From Cycas panzhihuaensis (lineage: Eukaryota; Cycadophyta): DNA of 64,000 bases. The DNA lies in NCBI GenBank assembly GCA_023213395.1, contig CM041465.1:91333741-91397740 (forward strand), given 5' to 3'. Positions 23,901 to 34,500 of this stretch are shown piece after piece. A program made the translations under genes and the position numbers. The first letter of the stretch is position 1; each line of letters opens with the position of its first letter. The notes below the pieces were generated by a model, which worked only from the letters and a program-made list of their open reading frames with translations, did no database searches and had not been told where the DNA came from.

Positions 23901-24213
23901 AACTTGCTGCTGAAATAATGATGAAATATAAGATAAAATATGTAGAACTGAAGAAATATGGCTCAAATCTGATAAAAAACTTGAGCAAATATGGCTTGCT
24001 ACTGAAATCCTGCGTAGATCTACACAAATCTGAAAATAAACTTAAAAAATATTTGTTATATCACCAATATAACTCAATAATAATCAAAACTTGCTAAAAA
24101 ACTAGTAGAAAAATGAATGTAACCGAATATTTGTTGATGTGAGCAAATATGCTTCAAATACGAGGAAATCTCTTTTCTTCTTCACAAAAAACTTCATAGA
24201 TTAGAAATAGTCC
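20962..24213 (-). other. Long AT-rich leader of the gag-only element
   Basis: About 3.25 kb lies between the primer site and gag, with no recognised protein domain. Small ORFs at 21040-21231, 22577-22768, 22758-22973, 23201-23401 and 23830-24027 (minus) look incidental. The primer-proximal 600 bases (23441-24021) contain eleven AGATCT words. A section around 21.7-22.3 kb resembles 26.46-27.17 kb in inverse orientation. Confidence 0.6.
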
Positions 24214-24225
24214 GCTCTGATACCA
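24214..24225 (-). other. Primer-binding site of the gag-only element
   Basis: On the minus strand tggtatcagagc lies two bases from the LTR end, complementary to initiator Met tRNA. Confidence 0.88.
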
Positions 24226-24227
24226 AA

Positions 24228-24633
24228 TGTAGGAAAAATATATTACAGGAGAACAGGGCAGAACATAGAATAGAATCATATAGTTCAATATTGCAATACA
24301 TCAATGTAGCATAAACTGAAAATCCATTGTAGTCATTCCATTGTAGTGAAGAGAGTTACAAATTTTTCAAATAAAGGCGGTGTCTAAAGACACCAGTGTT
24401 GCATACCCCTCAATATTTATAATTTGGGGGAGGAGGAAAACTCCTCAACCCTTAAATTCAAAATAATAATAAAATAATGTTAACTTAATTCAAATGAAAC
24501 TAACTTAAATAAAAGTTGAACTTACCTTAACTTACCTCGACATATTGAGCATCACATATCTAAATTGAAGTTGATGGGGTGTATAATATTAGTTGGAAAG
24601 GTGGGAGTGGAGTGATGACGATTAACTCCAACA
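24228..24633 (-). repeat. 5' LTR of the gag-only element
   Basis: 406 bp. It carries a 14-base tandem duplication (around 24331-24358, ccattgtagt type) absent from the other LTR, which explains the length difference. Confidence 0.9.
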
Positions 24634-24638
24634 AGATT

Positions 24639-25186
24639 ATTATGGATTAGCCAAGGCAATTGGGTTAGTACCAAGCTATGAATTTAGGTAGAAATCAAAT
24701 TAAAATAGGTAATAATTATGTGCTTTATTTCTTAATTTATGGACATGACAATAAAAAATGTGATAATAAACTAAAAATATTATAATACCAATAAAACTTA
24801 AAATGTAATAAGTTGTTATATTTTATTTATATTATCACTTTTTTAGTATTTCTAAAAATACAACAGTGTAAAAATACTAAAAAGTATAGAAACAAAAAAT
24901 AAAAATTAGTCGTATGAGTTTGCTAGGCCCTCTCAAAGTAGTACTAGCTTCATTGAAGATTGAATCACAAAGAGAAAATGTTAAGAAGTAGTAGAAATAA
25001 GACTAAAATTAATCATAAACTTAATGGTGTTTAAAATAGAAACAATTGAAAAGGAAAAACTTGGCATAATTTCACGAACTATGTTTAGATAAGAGCATAA
25101 AATATGTCATCATAATGATAAATATTCAATCATCTAACTGGCAATCTGTCATATATCATGACTTAAAATAAACTGATAAATGGTTA
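24639..25186. other. Unassigned AT-rich DNA
   Basis: No ORF, LTR or repeat recognised. It separates the gag-only element from the truncated LTR of Copia D. Confidence 0.4.
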
Positions 25187-25432
25187 ATCATCCTCTCTCT
25201 TTGAGTGCTAGCCTAACTTGCATACAACCTCCATCTCACTAGATAGACTTTGACCAACCTCCTATAATCTAAGAGGAGATATTTAAGGAAGATGAAGGTT
25301 TGTTGAAATGAGCAAGTGTCAATTTCAATGAATTATATAATTAGATAAAGTAAAGTAACATTTATAAAATAACCTTTATAAAGATAACTTTATTAAAAGA
25401 TAACTTTAATAAAATGTAACATTATTATAATA
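25187..25432 (-). repeat. Truncated 3' LTR of Copia D
   Basis: Matches the distal part of the LTR at 50487-51111, including tcatcctctctctttgagtg near its left end and gtaacattatt near its right. The last bases read ataata where the intact copy reads ctaaca. Confidence 0.8.
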
Positions 25433-25445
25433 TACCCCTTTAATG
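25433..25445 (-). other. Polypurine tract of Copia D
   Basis: Reads cattaaaggggta on the minus strand, directly before the LTR start. It places the D 3' end here, 18.8 kb from the end of its pol. Confidence 0.65.
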
Positions 25446-25462
25446 TTATCTTTTGTATAATG

Positions 25463-25818
25463 TGTTGGGATAATACCTAATTCACCTATGTAAATGTGCA
25501 CCTAGGGCCCCTCAAAGCCACCTTGGGCCTCCCTAGGTCACCTCGGTCCACCTAGCAGTTGTCAACAGCCATCAAAAGAGTTAACGTAGCCACCTAAGAT
25601 AAGCATTTAATTAATTATTCAATATTTTAATATTATTTTTAAATTTCTAATATTATCAAGTAGAGGTGCTTGCCACCTCCCCAAATTGCTTTATAAATAG
25701 GGCGGAAATACCTCCTTGGTATTTTTTAACACCACCAACTTATAATTCAGAGATTTATCTTGCACTTGGAATAATGTACTTAGACTTGTAATCCACCTAC
25801 TGCACCTCACTTCTAATA
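25463..25818 (+). repeat. 5' LTR of Copia B
   Basis: 356 bp with a TATA box (tataaatag near 25692). Aligned over its full length with 43854-44211. Confidence 0.93.
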
Positions 25819-25820
25819 TT

Positions 25821-25832
25821 TGGTATCAAAGC
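25821..25832 (+). other. Primer-binding site of Copia B
   Basis: tggtatcaaagc follows the LTR by two bases; it matches the Met-tRNA complement apart from one G-to-A change. Confidence 0.85.
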
Positions 25833-27184
25833 GAGTGTTATTTAGATTCAGGAGTCTTACAACAACTTGTCATAACTATTTTTGGTATGTGAATGATATT
25901 ATTTATCAATGGCATTAAACTATAGGAAAAATCATTTATATTCATTAATATTTCATTTATTTTATGTTCGTTTCATTTTTATTTCTTTATTTTTTTTGGA
26001 ACCATTTATAGCTAGTTTAAAACCAATGATTATGGCTCTTACGTTGCTTAGAACTATTGCACATGATTGTTTGTTTTATTCCTAATTGAATTCTCTATCC
26101 ATTAGAAGAAACTGCACTTAATTTTGTCGCCTATGCTGAGAGAAATCTCACTCGGAGTCACTATATACCTAATTTTGACTCTTTTTGCTTCGTTCTAAGC
26201 CTGCAAGAGATCATTTGTTACAAAATTTCACCAACATCTTACTATATGGTATACCCAAATACCCATAAAATATCAAGAGAAACCATGCCTTCTGTGGAAA
26301 GTTTGAGTCAAGTGAACCTCCTCGCCCAAGTTCATCCATGATGGGTCACACAAATTATGATTTTTAATCATAATTTTTTTACGCTAATTTTCAACATTTA
26401 TTTGATTAATATAATTAAGTTTGATTAAATTTAATCATTGTTAATATTTTTTTAGATCCGTGGTTTATAAAGGGTTTTAGCCCCCTCCATCTTAGGCCCC
26501 AATCTCTCATCCAATGTGACATCGCTCCTTGAGACTTTATTAAGAGCTACTTTTCATTTTTTTTAAGATATTTATTGACTTTGACTCTTTTCAAGAGTTG
26601 ACAAGCATATTCCAAGTTGCTTGAGGTTTGCATCCTTTATAGAGAGTAAGATATGGTTTAAAATTACTCCATGTGATTGTGCTCTCCATTTTAAAATGAG
26701 CTTATTTACTTTATTAAGATTTTATATTGTATTTTTACCTATAGAAGACTTGTCATATTTTTCATTATAACTTACCCCTAAAGTATCAGATTTTAGCGAA
26801 ACTAGTCTCATTAGAAGCGTATTTCAGAGATTTTTAGTATGGTGTTATCACTTGACTGATTTGAGTCTGTTTTAGCTGAGTTTTAATCGATCAAAATGAT
26901 AATTTTTTTTAGCATTTATTATGTTATCCATAAAGAGGTCTGATCATAGTTTTTGTAATAACTTGACCATTTTAACTTTGATTTTAGAACTGTAAGAATT
27001 GTTAGAAAGTTGTTTCAGAGCACTTTATGTTGGAATCAATTTTATTGTGTTTTGACATTATTTTGTAAGACTTTAAAACTGCTCAAGTTGAGGTTCTAGT
27101 TTAACCCTAAACAAGTTTATTTCGTAATATTTTGAAAGCATTTCTTTATTTCAAATAATTATATTGTTAAAACATAATGTTTAA
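25833..27184 (+). other. Leader start of B and a copy of a shared retroelement leader
   Basis: No gene. From about 26460 to 27170 the sequence resembles, in inverse orientation, the leader of the gag-only element at about 21.7-22.4 kb; for example gaaactagtctcattaga here against aaactagtttcattaga there, and ctgatttga, gtaataactt and actgctcaa blocks in the same order. Confidence 0.45.
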
Positions 27185-27564
27185 TGTGGGCTTATTGTAC
27201 ACATACACTTCCCACCATTCACTTACTTCGAGATATGTGAGATGCACACATATCAATGCTATCCCATTATTAGATGATGTAACGGCTTATTGTATGTGAT
27301 AGACTATTCATGAGGTGATTATCACTATATATTTGTACTCTCATCTCTTGAGAACTTGAGAAATGAGAGAGAAGAAAGATGTAATCCTTATGATCATAAG
27401 TGGATTCCTAACTCTACCTTCTCTTGTGGTTTTTTCCCATACTAGGATTTCTATGTATAAATCTTGGTGTCTTGTGGTGATGATCATGTTTGATGATGTT
27501 TAATTTACATGTTTGATATTATATACTCATGAGTTTATATTATTACATCTTTATATTTTTAACA
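27185..27564 (+). repeat. LTR E, plus strand, partner not found
   Basis: A 380-bp block starting tgtgggctta and ending tttttaaca, directly followed by a degenerate primer site. It has the layout of a 5' LTR, with a TATA-like tatatattt near 27331. No second copy was found in the window, so it may be a truncated element. Confidence 0.6.
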
Positions 27565-27576
27565 TGGTATTAGAGT
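27565..27576 (+). other. Degenerate primer-binding site after LTR E
   Basis: tggtattagagt differs from the Met-tRNA complement by C-to-T changes only. Confidence 0.65.
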
Positions 27577-28374
27577 AGTGTTGCATCCAAGCCACTATGG
27601 TGAGGTGAAGATCCTACTTATCTACTTCAAGCCTATTGAGTCTTTGACATGAGCCATTTATGAAGAAGTTCTTGATAAGCTAGTATATTCATATGCCAAT
27701 GACTTGCGTGATAGATTACAGGATAGAAGAAGCTAGTCAAGCTACATACAACAGATATTGAAGGTATGTTTATATGTGATTTTTATGTGAATATTTCATT
27801 CATAAATGTTAGCGCAACATTCTATAGAACATATAGGTACTCATAGTTGTTTATAGATATTATACTCAGTCAATAAGTCAAGGCTTTTATGAGTGCCCAT
27901 TAATAGATTCACTATCACTCATGGACTATTCGCGAGGCTTTTGTGAACATCTCACCATGAGATTCACTACTAGAATATAGCATTCAATCCATCAATATGC
28001 ATGAAATAGGAAGCGGGCTTGTATAACACCCTGTTGACAAGTATTTTGGTGACAATATAAAAGGCATGTAGTAGATTTTATTATAGCATAAAATACTTCA
28101 GACATATAAGGGCATGATTATATTTGAGGATGGCATTGAAGGCATGCTTGTTTCATTACAACATGAATTGTTTATGTTAGATTCACATATACATGAAATA
28201 AAATTTTGTGTATACGATGGCATGAAAGGATTTGTTGTAAATCTATTTGTGACACTATTATGATAAATTAAAAGCATGCTGGAAACTTGTCTGCATATGG
28301 TGATTTATTGCCCCATGAGAAAGATGATAGTAGACTATTACTATATGATGAATTAGAACAAGTGGTAGAGTCTT
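27577..28374 (+). other. Unassigned sequence downstream of LTR E
   Basis: Presumed internal sequence of element E. No domain is recognisable in any frame. Confidence 0.35.
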
Positions 28375-28623
28375 ATGCATATATATAATGATGTTGACAA
28401 TATTAAACAAAGAGATAATTTTGGAAGAACAACTTTATGTATAAAGATACATCCATGCAATGCTTGGTTGCCTCCCCTTGTGGTGGAGCTAGCTGTTAAA
28501 GAGAAGGATGCATTTGCTCATGTTGTGAGCACGATGAAGAGTTCATGGAGACCAGATGATGAAGGCTCTGTCAATGCCATGCTCAAGCGGATTTACATTT
28601 TGGACAAGATCTGGAAAGATTAG
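28375..28623 (+). pseudogene. Unidentified coding-like fragment 1
   Basis: An 82-codon ORF whose middle (KIHPCNAWLPPLVVELAVKE, then EKDAFAHVVSTMKSSW and VNAMLKRIYILDKIWKD) has the composition of a real soluble protein. The frame continues past the stop for about 15 codons and ends near a gaggtaaat, which resembles a 5' splice site (about 28670). I do not recognise the family. It lies inside a retroelement nest, so it may be a captured piece of a host gene or an unfamiliar retroelement domain. Start codon uncertain. Confidence 0.35.
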
Positions 28624-29350
28624 GAATTGAGCAAATTTTGAGTTCGATGGCCACTTCTTATGGAACATTAGAGGTAAATATCTATGACAGTGTGGTACCC
28701 TTGACATGTCGTTATGTAGTGTTATGTTGAGTAGAAGGGGTAACGTCTGGACTTCCATTTCGTAGGCTTTCTAACTTTTCTAATAGGGCAAATTAGTGAG
28801 ATGGTAGCATCGAATGGTATTTTATTTATTAATTGACTGGAACGTGAGTCAAACCCCAAAGACTTGTGGATGAGATTACAGTAGTGATGCCCTCAATGCA
28901 AGGCTCCTCTGGGATTGGTCCTGAATCGAGAAATTTCTGTTGTAGGGTTTGTTTGCTTTGATTTTCAAGCATCACCCTAATATGACCTCTGGCAGTCATG
29001 AGATGAACTTACCATGTCAAAAATGTGAACCTGTGGATAAATTTGAGAAAGAAAACCCACTGAAATTATTAAATCACCCGGAGAAACGAATGAACTCTTG
29101 CTAATTTGCAGGAACTCAGAGAAAGCATCAAAATATTATGTAAAAAAAAAAAAACACAAATTTAACCATGTAAGATTCAAGTCCAACGCTCACAGTGACG
29201 TCGATTGATCTCATCAAAGACTTTTGAACGGTTCATGGTTTCGAGATTTGATTGCAATTTTTGTTATTGTATTAGTTTCTTGGAGAACAGTAAGTTCTAG
29301 AGTAGTGTTTATTAATCCCGTGAGGTAGGCAAGCTGAAAATGTCTCAACA

Positions 29351-29593
29351 ATTTTAGAGGGAGACATCAATAAGGATATACCCACAGCCATTGAGAAAGG
29401 AGGAAGAGAAGCCCGCAGATTTGCGCTACGTAGATTGTTGACTCTTGCTCAGACACCTGCAGATTTCCCAATCTCGCCATCACGCACAATGCATGGTGAA
29501 AGAAAGAAACAGATTATTCTGCTTGCTCAGATGATATTTGCCTTTATTGCTATCATGCAAGAATATATTAAGACAGCCACGCGTAGTTTTTAG
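29351..29593 (+). pseudogene. Unidentified coding-like fragment 2
   Basis: An open stretch of about 80 codons without its own start: GDINKDIPTAIEKGG, REARRFALRRLLTLAQTPADFP, then MHGERKKQIILLAQMIFAFI and MQEYIKTATRSF before a TAG. It is charged and helical in composition and GC-richer than its surroundings. It lies 0.7 kb downstream of fragment 1, with a tttgcag-type acceptor near 29110 between them, so the two may derive from one gene. Function unknown. Confidence 0.3.
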
Positions 29594-29693
29594 ACGTCCC
29601 TGCGCAAACACGATGCAGTTGAAACAAAGATCTGCCCTCAGTAACATCACACCTTCGTAGATCAGATCAAAAATTTGTCAGGAAGAAGAATAT

Positions 29694-31030
29694 TGTAGAC
29701 ACCCTGAATTCTTTTGAATCCTGAAAAATTTCATTTCAATTTGTTAAATTTAATTGAATTTAATTTAGTGTCTCTTATAGATTGGCAAGTGGTCACATGG
29801 AGAGCTAATATGATTGAGGGCTTATTATTTAAGGGGGTGGATGTCAAATATCAATATATTAGATTGGATAATTTTTTTTTTCAAAAATAATATTTAAAAT
29901 TTAATTAAATTTTTAGATTCAATTTTAATTTCTTAAGGTTCACGCACATTTACATGGCATATTAGCACATTTTACTTCATAACTTCTCACAGCAGTATCA
30001 GAATTAGATGCCGTCAGTTGCGTTGGAAAGCAAGCTTCGAGACGGTCACAACAAGTAGTCACGTGACCTAGTTTGGATAATAGAAGACAAAGAAAATTTA
30101 GGGTAAAGTTGATATAAAGGTTTAAAACTTTGTTTTAGATTTGTTTTATATCAATTAAAAAAAAAAAAATCAGTCAATTCTAATGTTTTTCATAGCTCCA
30201 AACATGGTGGTGAACTTATTTTTGAGGAATGGTAGATGATTATTAAAGTTGGTTTAAAATTAAGTATTTTGAGGCCTATTTATGACATTTTGAGGTTCAT
30301 TTTAATTAAAAATTTTTATTAAGTGAGAAATATTTAATGGATTTATCATATGAGACATCCTTGATATGCTAGTCTTTCATTTTCCCCTACACAACATTAC
30401 ATTTGGTTTAGCTAACGAAAAAATCCATAAACAAATATACATATCACCTGGATATTGAAGTAGTTTATTTTATTTAGTTGGATGTTAAGCACAATTATCT
30501 TGTTACAATTAACTTACTATGGCTAAGTAATTTGACATGGTCCTAGAGTTGATTATTCAAGATGATCCAACTGTCAATTTAATCCAGTTGATGAAGCTTT
30601 AATACAGTCCTACAAGCAATTTGGGAAGATGATAAACCATATATTTGAAGTAATTTCCTAATGAACTAGTGATTACAGTAGTTAGTCACCCATGTATTTT
30701 GGTAGATGGATTTTGTTTTATATAGACTCAGATATCATTTTGCTTGATTTGATGGACAACTTAATGTAGATTGAAAATAGCCACCACACAGGTGAAGATA
30801 TGAATATATGTACAAAACACTTCATATATAGGTTTATGGAGATAGCATATAGTTATAGGTCTTTTACAGATTATAAATGATTTTAGTGATTAATATAAAA
30901 GCTTTGCTCGAGCTTTACAATGTGACGAATTCACCCATAACATATAGGATATATGATACAGGTTATTTACAAGTTACATGATACATGTTATTTATATGTT
31001 ATAGGATATAGATTATTTACAGGTTACTAA
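29694..31030. other. Unassigned AT-rich retroelement-like DNA
   Basis: Begins tgtagacaccctg, an LTR-like start, but no partner is visible. A piece at about 29780-29840 resembles 49168-49215. Short imperfect repeats (gttatttac with atgatac or ggatata) occur at 30950-31030. A plus-oriented block at about 30885-30935 resembles the U3/R part of LTR C in inverse orientation. Confidence 0.35.
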
Positions 31031-31510
31031 GTGCTTTAGTGAAGATGTTTGTAACCTAGTCTTTAGTAGGATGATAGATGAGATCAACTTCTCTATTTTA
31101 GACATGCTCACGAATGAAGTGATGGTGAACCTTAATGTGCTTAGTTCTAGCATGGAATATAGGATTATTCGTCATCTTCAACACACTTTAATTGTCACTA
31201 TATATGATGGTTGGTGAAGTCTACTAAAGTCCAAGCTCGGTAAGAATCCTTCGGAACTTCGGTTTATCAAATGTTTTAGTGAAGATGTCTATAACCTAGT
31301 CTTTAGTAGAACGATAGATGAGATCAACTTCTCTGTTTTGGACATGCTCACAAATGAAGTGATGGTGGACCTCAATGTACTTAGTTCTAGCATGGAATAT
31401 AAGATTTTTCATCATCTTCAACATACTTTGATTGTCATAATATAGGATGGTTGGTGAAGTCTACCAAAGTCCAAGCTTGGCGAGAATCCTTTTGAGCCAA
31501 ATCAACTCAG
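31031..31510 (-). repeat. 240-bp tandem duplication of the RNase H end in Copia C
   Basis: 31031-31251 and 31271-31491 match at an exact offset of 240 bp (80 codons). Both read, on the minus strand, the RNase H end with motifs YDNQSMLKM, HARTKYIEVHHHF and DIFTK. Confidence 0.85.
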
Positions 31511-34500
31511 TTATAGCATGGATAATTGTTTTATATTCTGCTTTAGTGGAGGAAAGGGCAACAATGAGTTGCTTTTCACAACTTCATGAGATTACAATTG
31601 AGTTCATATCAAAATAATAACTTAAAGTTGAATGGCATGTATCTTGGCAACCAACCCAATTAGCATTTGTATGTCCCTTTAGAGTAGGTGGTTCAGTCTT
31701 ATTGTACTCAAGGCCAAACTGATGAGTTCCACAAATATATTTAAGAATCCTTGTGCCTGCTTTCTAATGAGATGCTTTAGGCTATGACATAAACATGGAG
31801 TAGATCCCTATTGCATATGAGATATTCAGGCGAGTGTGAGTAAGATAGATGAGACTCCCAACTAACTACCGGTACAAAGTCAGATCAAAAGGTTTTCCTT
31901 ATTCATCTAGGTTTTACTTAGTTCCTATCTCCATAGGAATTGGTGCAGGCTTATATTCTGTTATCTTAAATCTTTCTAAGAGTTCATTAGTATACTTGGT
32001 TTAAGTCAAGAGGATGTGTCCTAGTTCTCGACAAACTTCAATTCTAAGGAAGTAATGAAGTAGGCCAAAGTCATCTCAAAATTACTCTTCAACTTTAATT
32101 GGAGTTAAGAAATTCCATCTAAATCATTACCAGTGATAGCAAGATCATGTACACATAGTACAATGATTATGATCAAATTATCTCTAACATGAATATAGAG
32201 ATCAGGGTTAGAGGGTGAATGATTAAATCCATACTGAGTAAGAAATGCATCTATCTTTGCATACTAGGCACGCGGTGCCTGCGTGAGTCTATAAGGGGCT
32301 TTCTTAAGTCTACAAACTAAGTGTTCTTGTCTTGGAATAGCATAGCCCAGGGGTTATTTCAAGAAAACCTCTTCTTTGAGCTCTCCATTAAGGAAAACAC
32401 TCTTCACATCTATTTGGTAGATAGACCATCCAAATTAGGCTGCTAGGGACATAATCAAATAGAATGTAGTCATGTTGGCTACTGGTGCAATGGTCCCATC
32501 ATAGTCAATTCCTTCATATTATTTAAAACCTCTTGCAACAAGGTAAGCTTTGTGATGCTCTATGGTGTCATTTGCATGGAACTTTGTCTTGTATAGCCAT
32601 CTACAATCATTTGCTTTCTTTCCAAGTAGCAATTCAGTCAGCTCCCAAGCGTCATTTTTTAAGATGGAATTCATCTCTTTATCCATAGCTACTTTCCACA
32701 TTTGGTCTTTAATTGCCTCTTTAAATGTAGAAGGCTTAAGAGTTTAAGGACACATGCCATGAGCATAAAATTTATAATGCCTCATCTTGAAAGGCCTCTT
32801 TGCAACTATGGGAGGAGGAGAATCATCATTTAAAAGCTATTGTACCCATTTAGGAGGTGGTTAAAAGCTGGTGGCTTCCACCTGAAGGTTATCAATTGAA
32901 ATAGGAGGTAAATTTGTACTTACTTAAGTGGATGACAAAGAAGCTATTAGAATTGATGATAGACCAGGAGTATAAGAGTAAGCTAGTGCAGATGGCTCCA
33001 AAGTTTGTCTAAGGGTCACTTGTATCACATCAACTTCATCTTCTGCTATAATTTGATGTGGAGGAGGTGTCAGTACCTATGGTTCTTTTACAAATATTAC
33101 ATCCTGTGTTATGTAAGATTGGTTACCAACTCTGTCAAAAATTTTGTAGGCTTTACAACCTGGTATATAACCAAGGAAGATGCACTTAAGGCTCTTGTCA
33201 TCAAGCTTCTTTCTATTATCCTTTGGGATATGTTTATATGTTGTGCATCCAAAGATCCTTAAATAAGCTACATATGGTTTCTGACCTGACCAAGCTTCTT
33301 CAAGAGTAATGTTCCTAACCACAACTATGGGACTTGTGTTGGTTAAGTAAGAAGTTGTGGCAATGGCATCAACCCAAAATCTGGTGACAAGGTTGGATAC
33401 ACTAAGCATGGCTTTTCCTTTATTGATCAAAGTCTGATTCATCCTTTCAGCTACACCATTCTGTTGAGGTGTGTGAGGAGCAGAAAATTGATGTTAAATG
33501 TCATATTCTTTACAAAAGTTATTGAATTGATTTGAAATGTACTCACCACCATTATCAAATCTAAGGGTCTTGATTCTCATCCCACTTTCATTTTCAACAA
33601 TAGCTTTGAACTCTTTGAATCTAGGGCTTGATATTTATTTCTCAAGAAGTAGACCTATACTTTCCTTAAGAAGTTATCTATGAAGATAATGAAATACCAG
33701 CTACCATTAAGAGATTCGGTGGACATAGGGCCATAAATATCATAATACACCAACTCTAATGGTTGTGGAGCTCTCCATGCATTCTTAGAAGGGAAGTTTT
33801 CTCTTTGCTACTTTCCCTTTATACATGCCTCATATATCTTTTGGTATCTCTTAATTTTGGGTAGGTCATATATCATTTTAAGACTAAACATGAGGTTCAA
33901 GATTTATATATTCAAATGACCTAAGCATTGATGCCATAAGTGGTCTTTAGATCTATTTATGGTCACTTTATCGTTTGAGTGAGAGCATTCTCCTGATTCA
34001 TGTATACAAGGGGACTCTTCCTTAATTACGTCCTTCCTCTTATCACATTGAGTTGTGTTGGCCATTAAGTAGGATTCATGTTGAGGAGTAATGGCAAGAG
34101 GGACTCCATCTAGGCTATATAAGCCACCATCTTCATGTCATGTGGCTACAGTCTTGCCTGTAGAATGATTTATAATTCTATAAATACCTTAGCTAAAAAG
34201 TACATCTAAGTTTTGCTTATCCATTTAATTGATGGAAAGCAAGTTCATCTTCATAGCAGGTACAAGGAACACATTATTGATATGGTGTCTAATGTTGGAG
34301 TCATTCAATGTGATTGGTGCCCTACCAATTTTGATCGCATTATAAGTGATGTTATTCCTAAATGTAACCATTTGAGTGTTAATTAGTTGAGCCTCTTCTA
34401 ACATTTTTTTAGAACCTGTCATGTGTCTTATTGCACTAGAATTAGGAAGCCATGTGGTCTCATCAATTTAAGAGGATAATGCTACAAAAAATAGGTCATA

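Larger units (their letters stand above)
19813..24633 (-). mobile_element. Non-autonomous LTR element with only a Copia-type gag ORF
   Basis: A 4.8-kb element bounded by LTRs at 19813-20204 and 24228-24633, with TG and CA ends. Flanking pentamers agata (19808-19812) and agatt (24634-24638) look like a target duplication with one mismatch. On the minus strand the order is LTR, Met-tRNA primer site, a leader of about 3.25 kb, one gag ORF of 174 codons, polypurine tract, LTR. I found no protease, integrase, reverse transcriptase or RNase H. This matches what the literature calls terminal-repeat elements with a GAG domain (TR-GAG) or large non-autonomous LARD-type elements. LTRs differ at about 9 percent by eye. 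Confidence 0.88.

Noticed and set aside
30885-30935. 3' LTR of Copia C
   Set aside because: The similarity to LTR C is in inverse orientation, so it cannot be the 3' LTR of that minus-strand element; probably a fragment of a related element.
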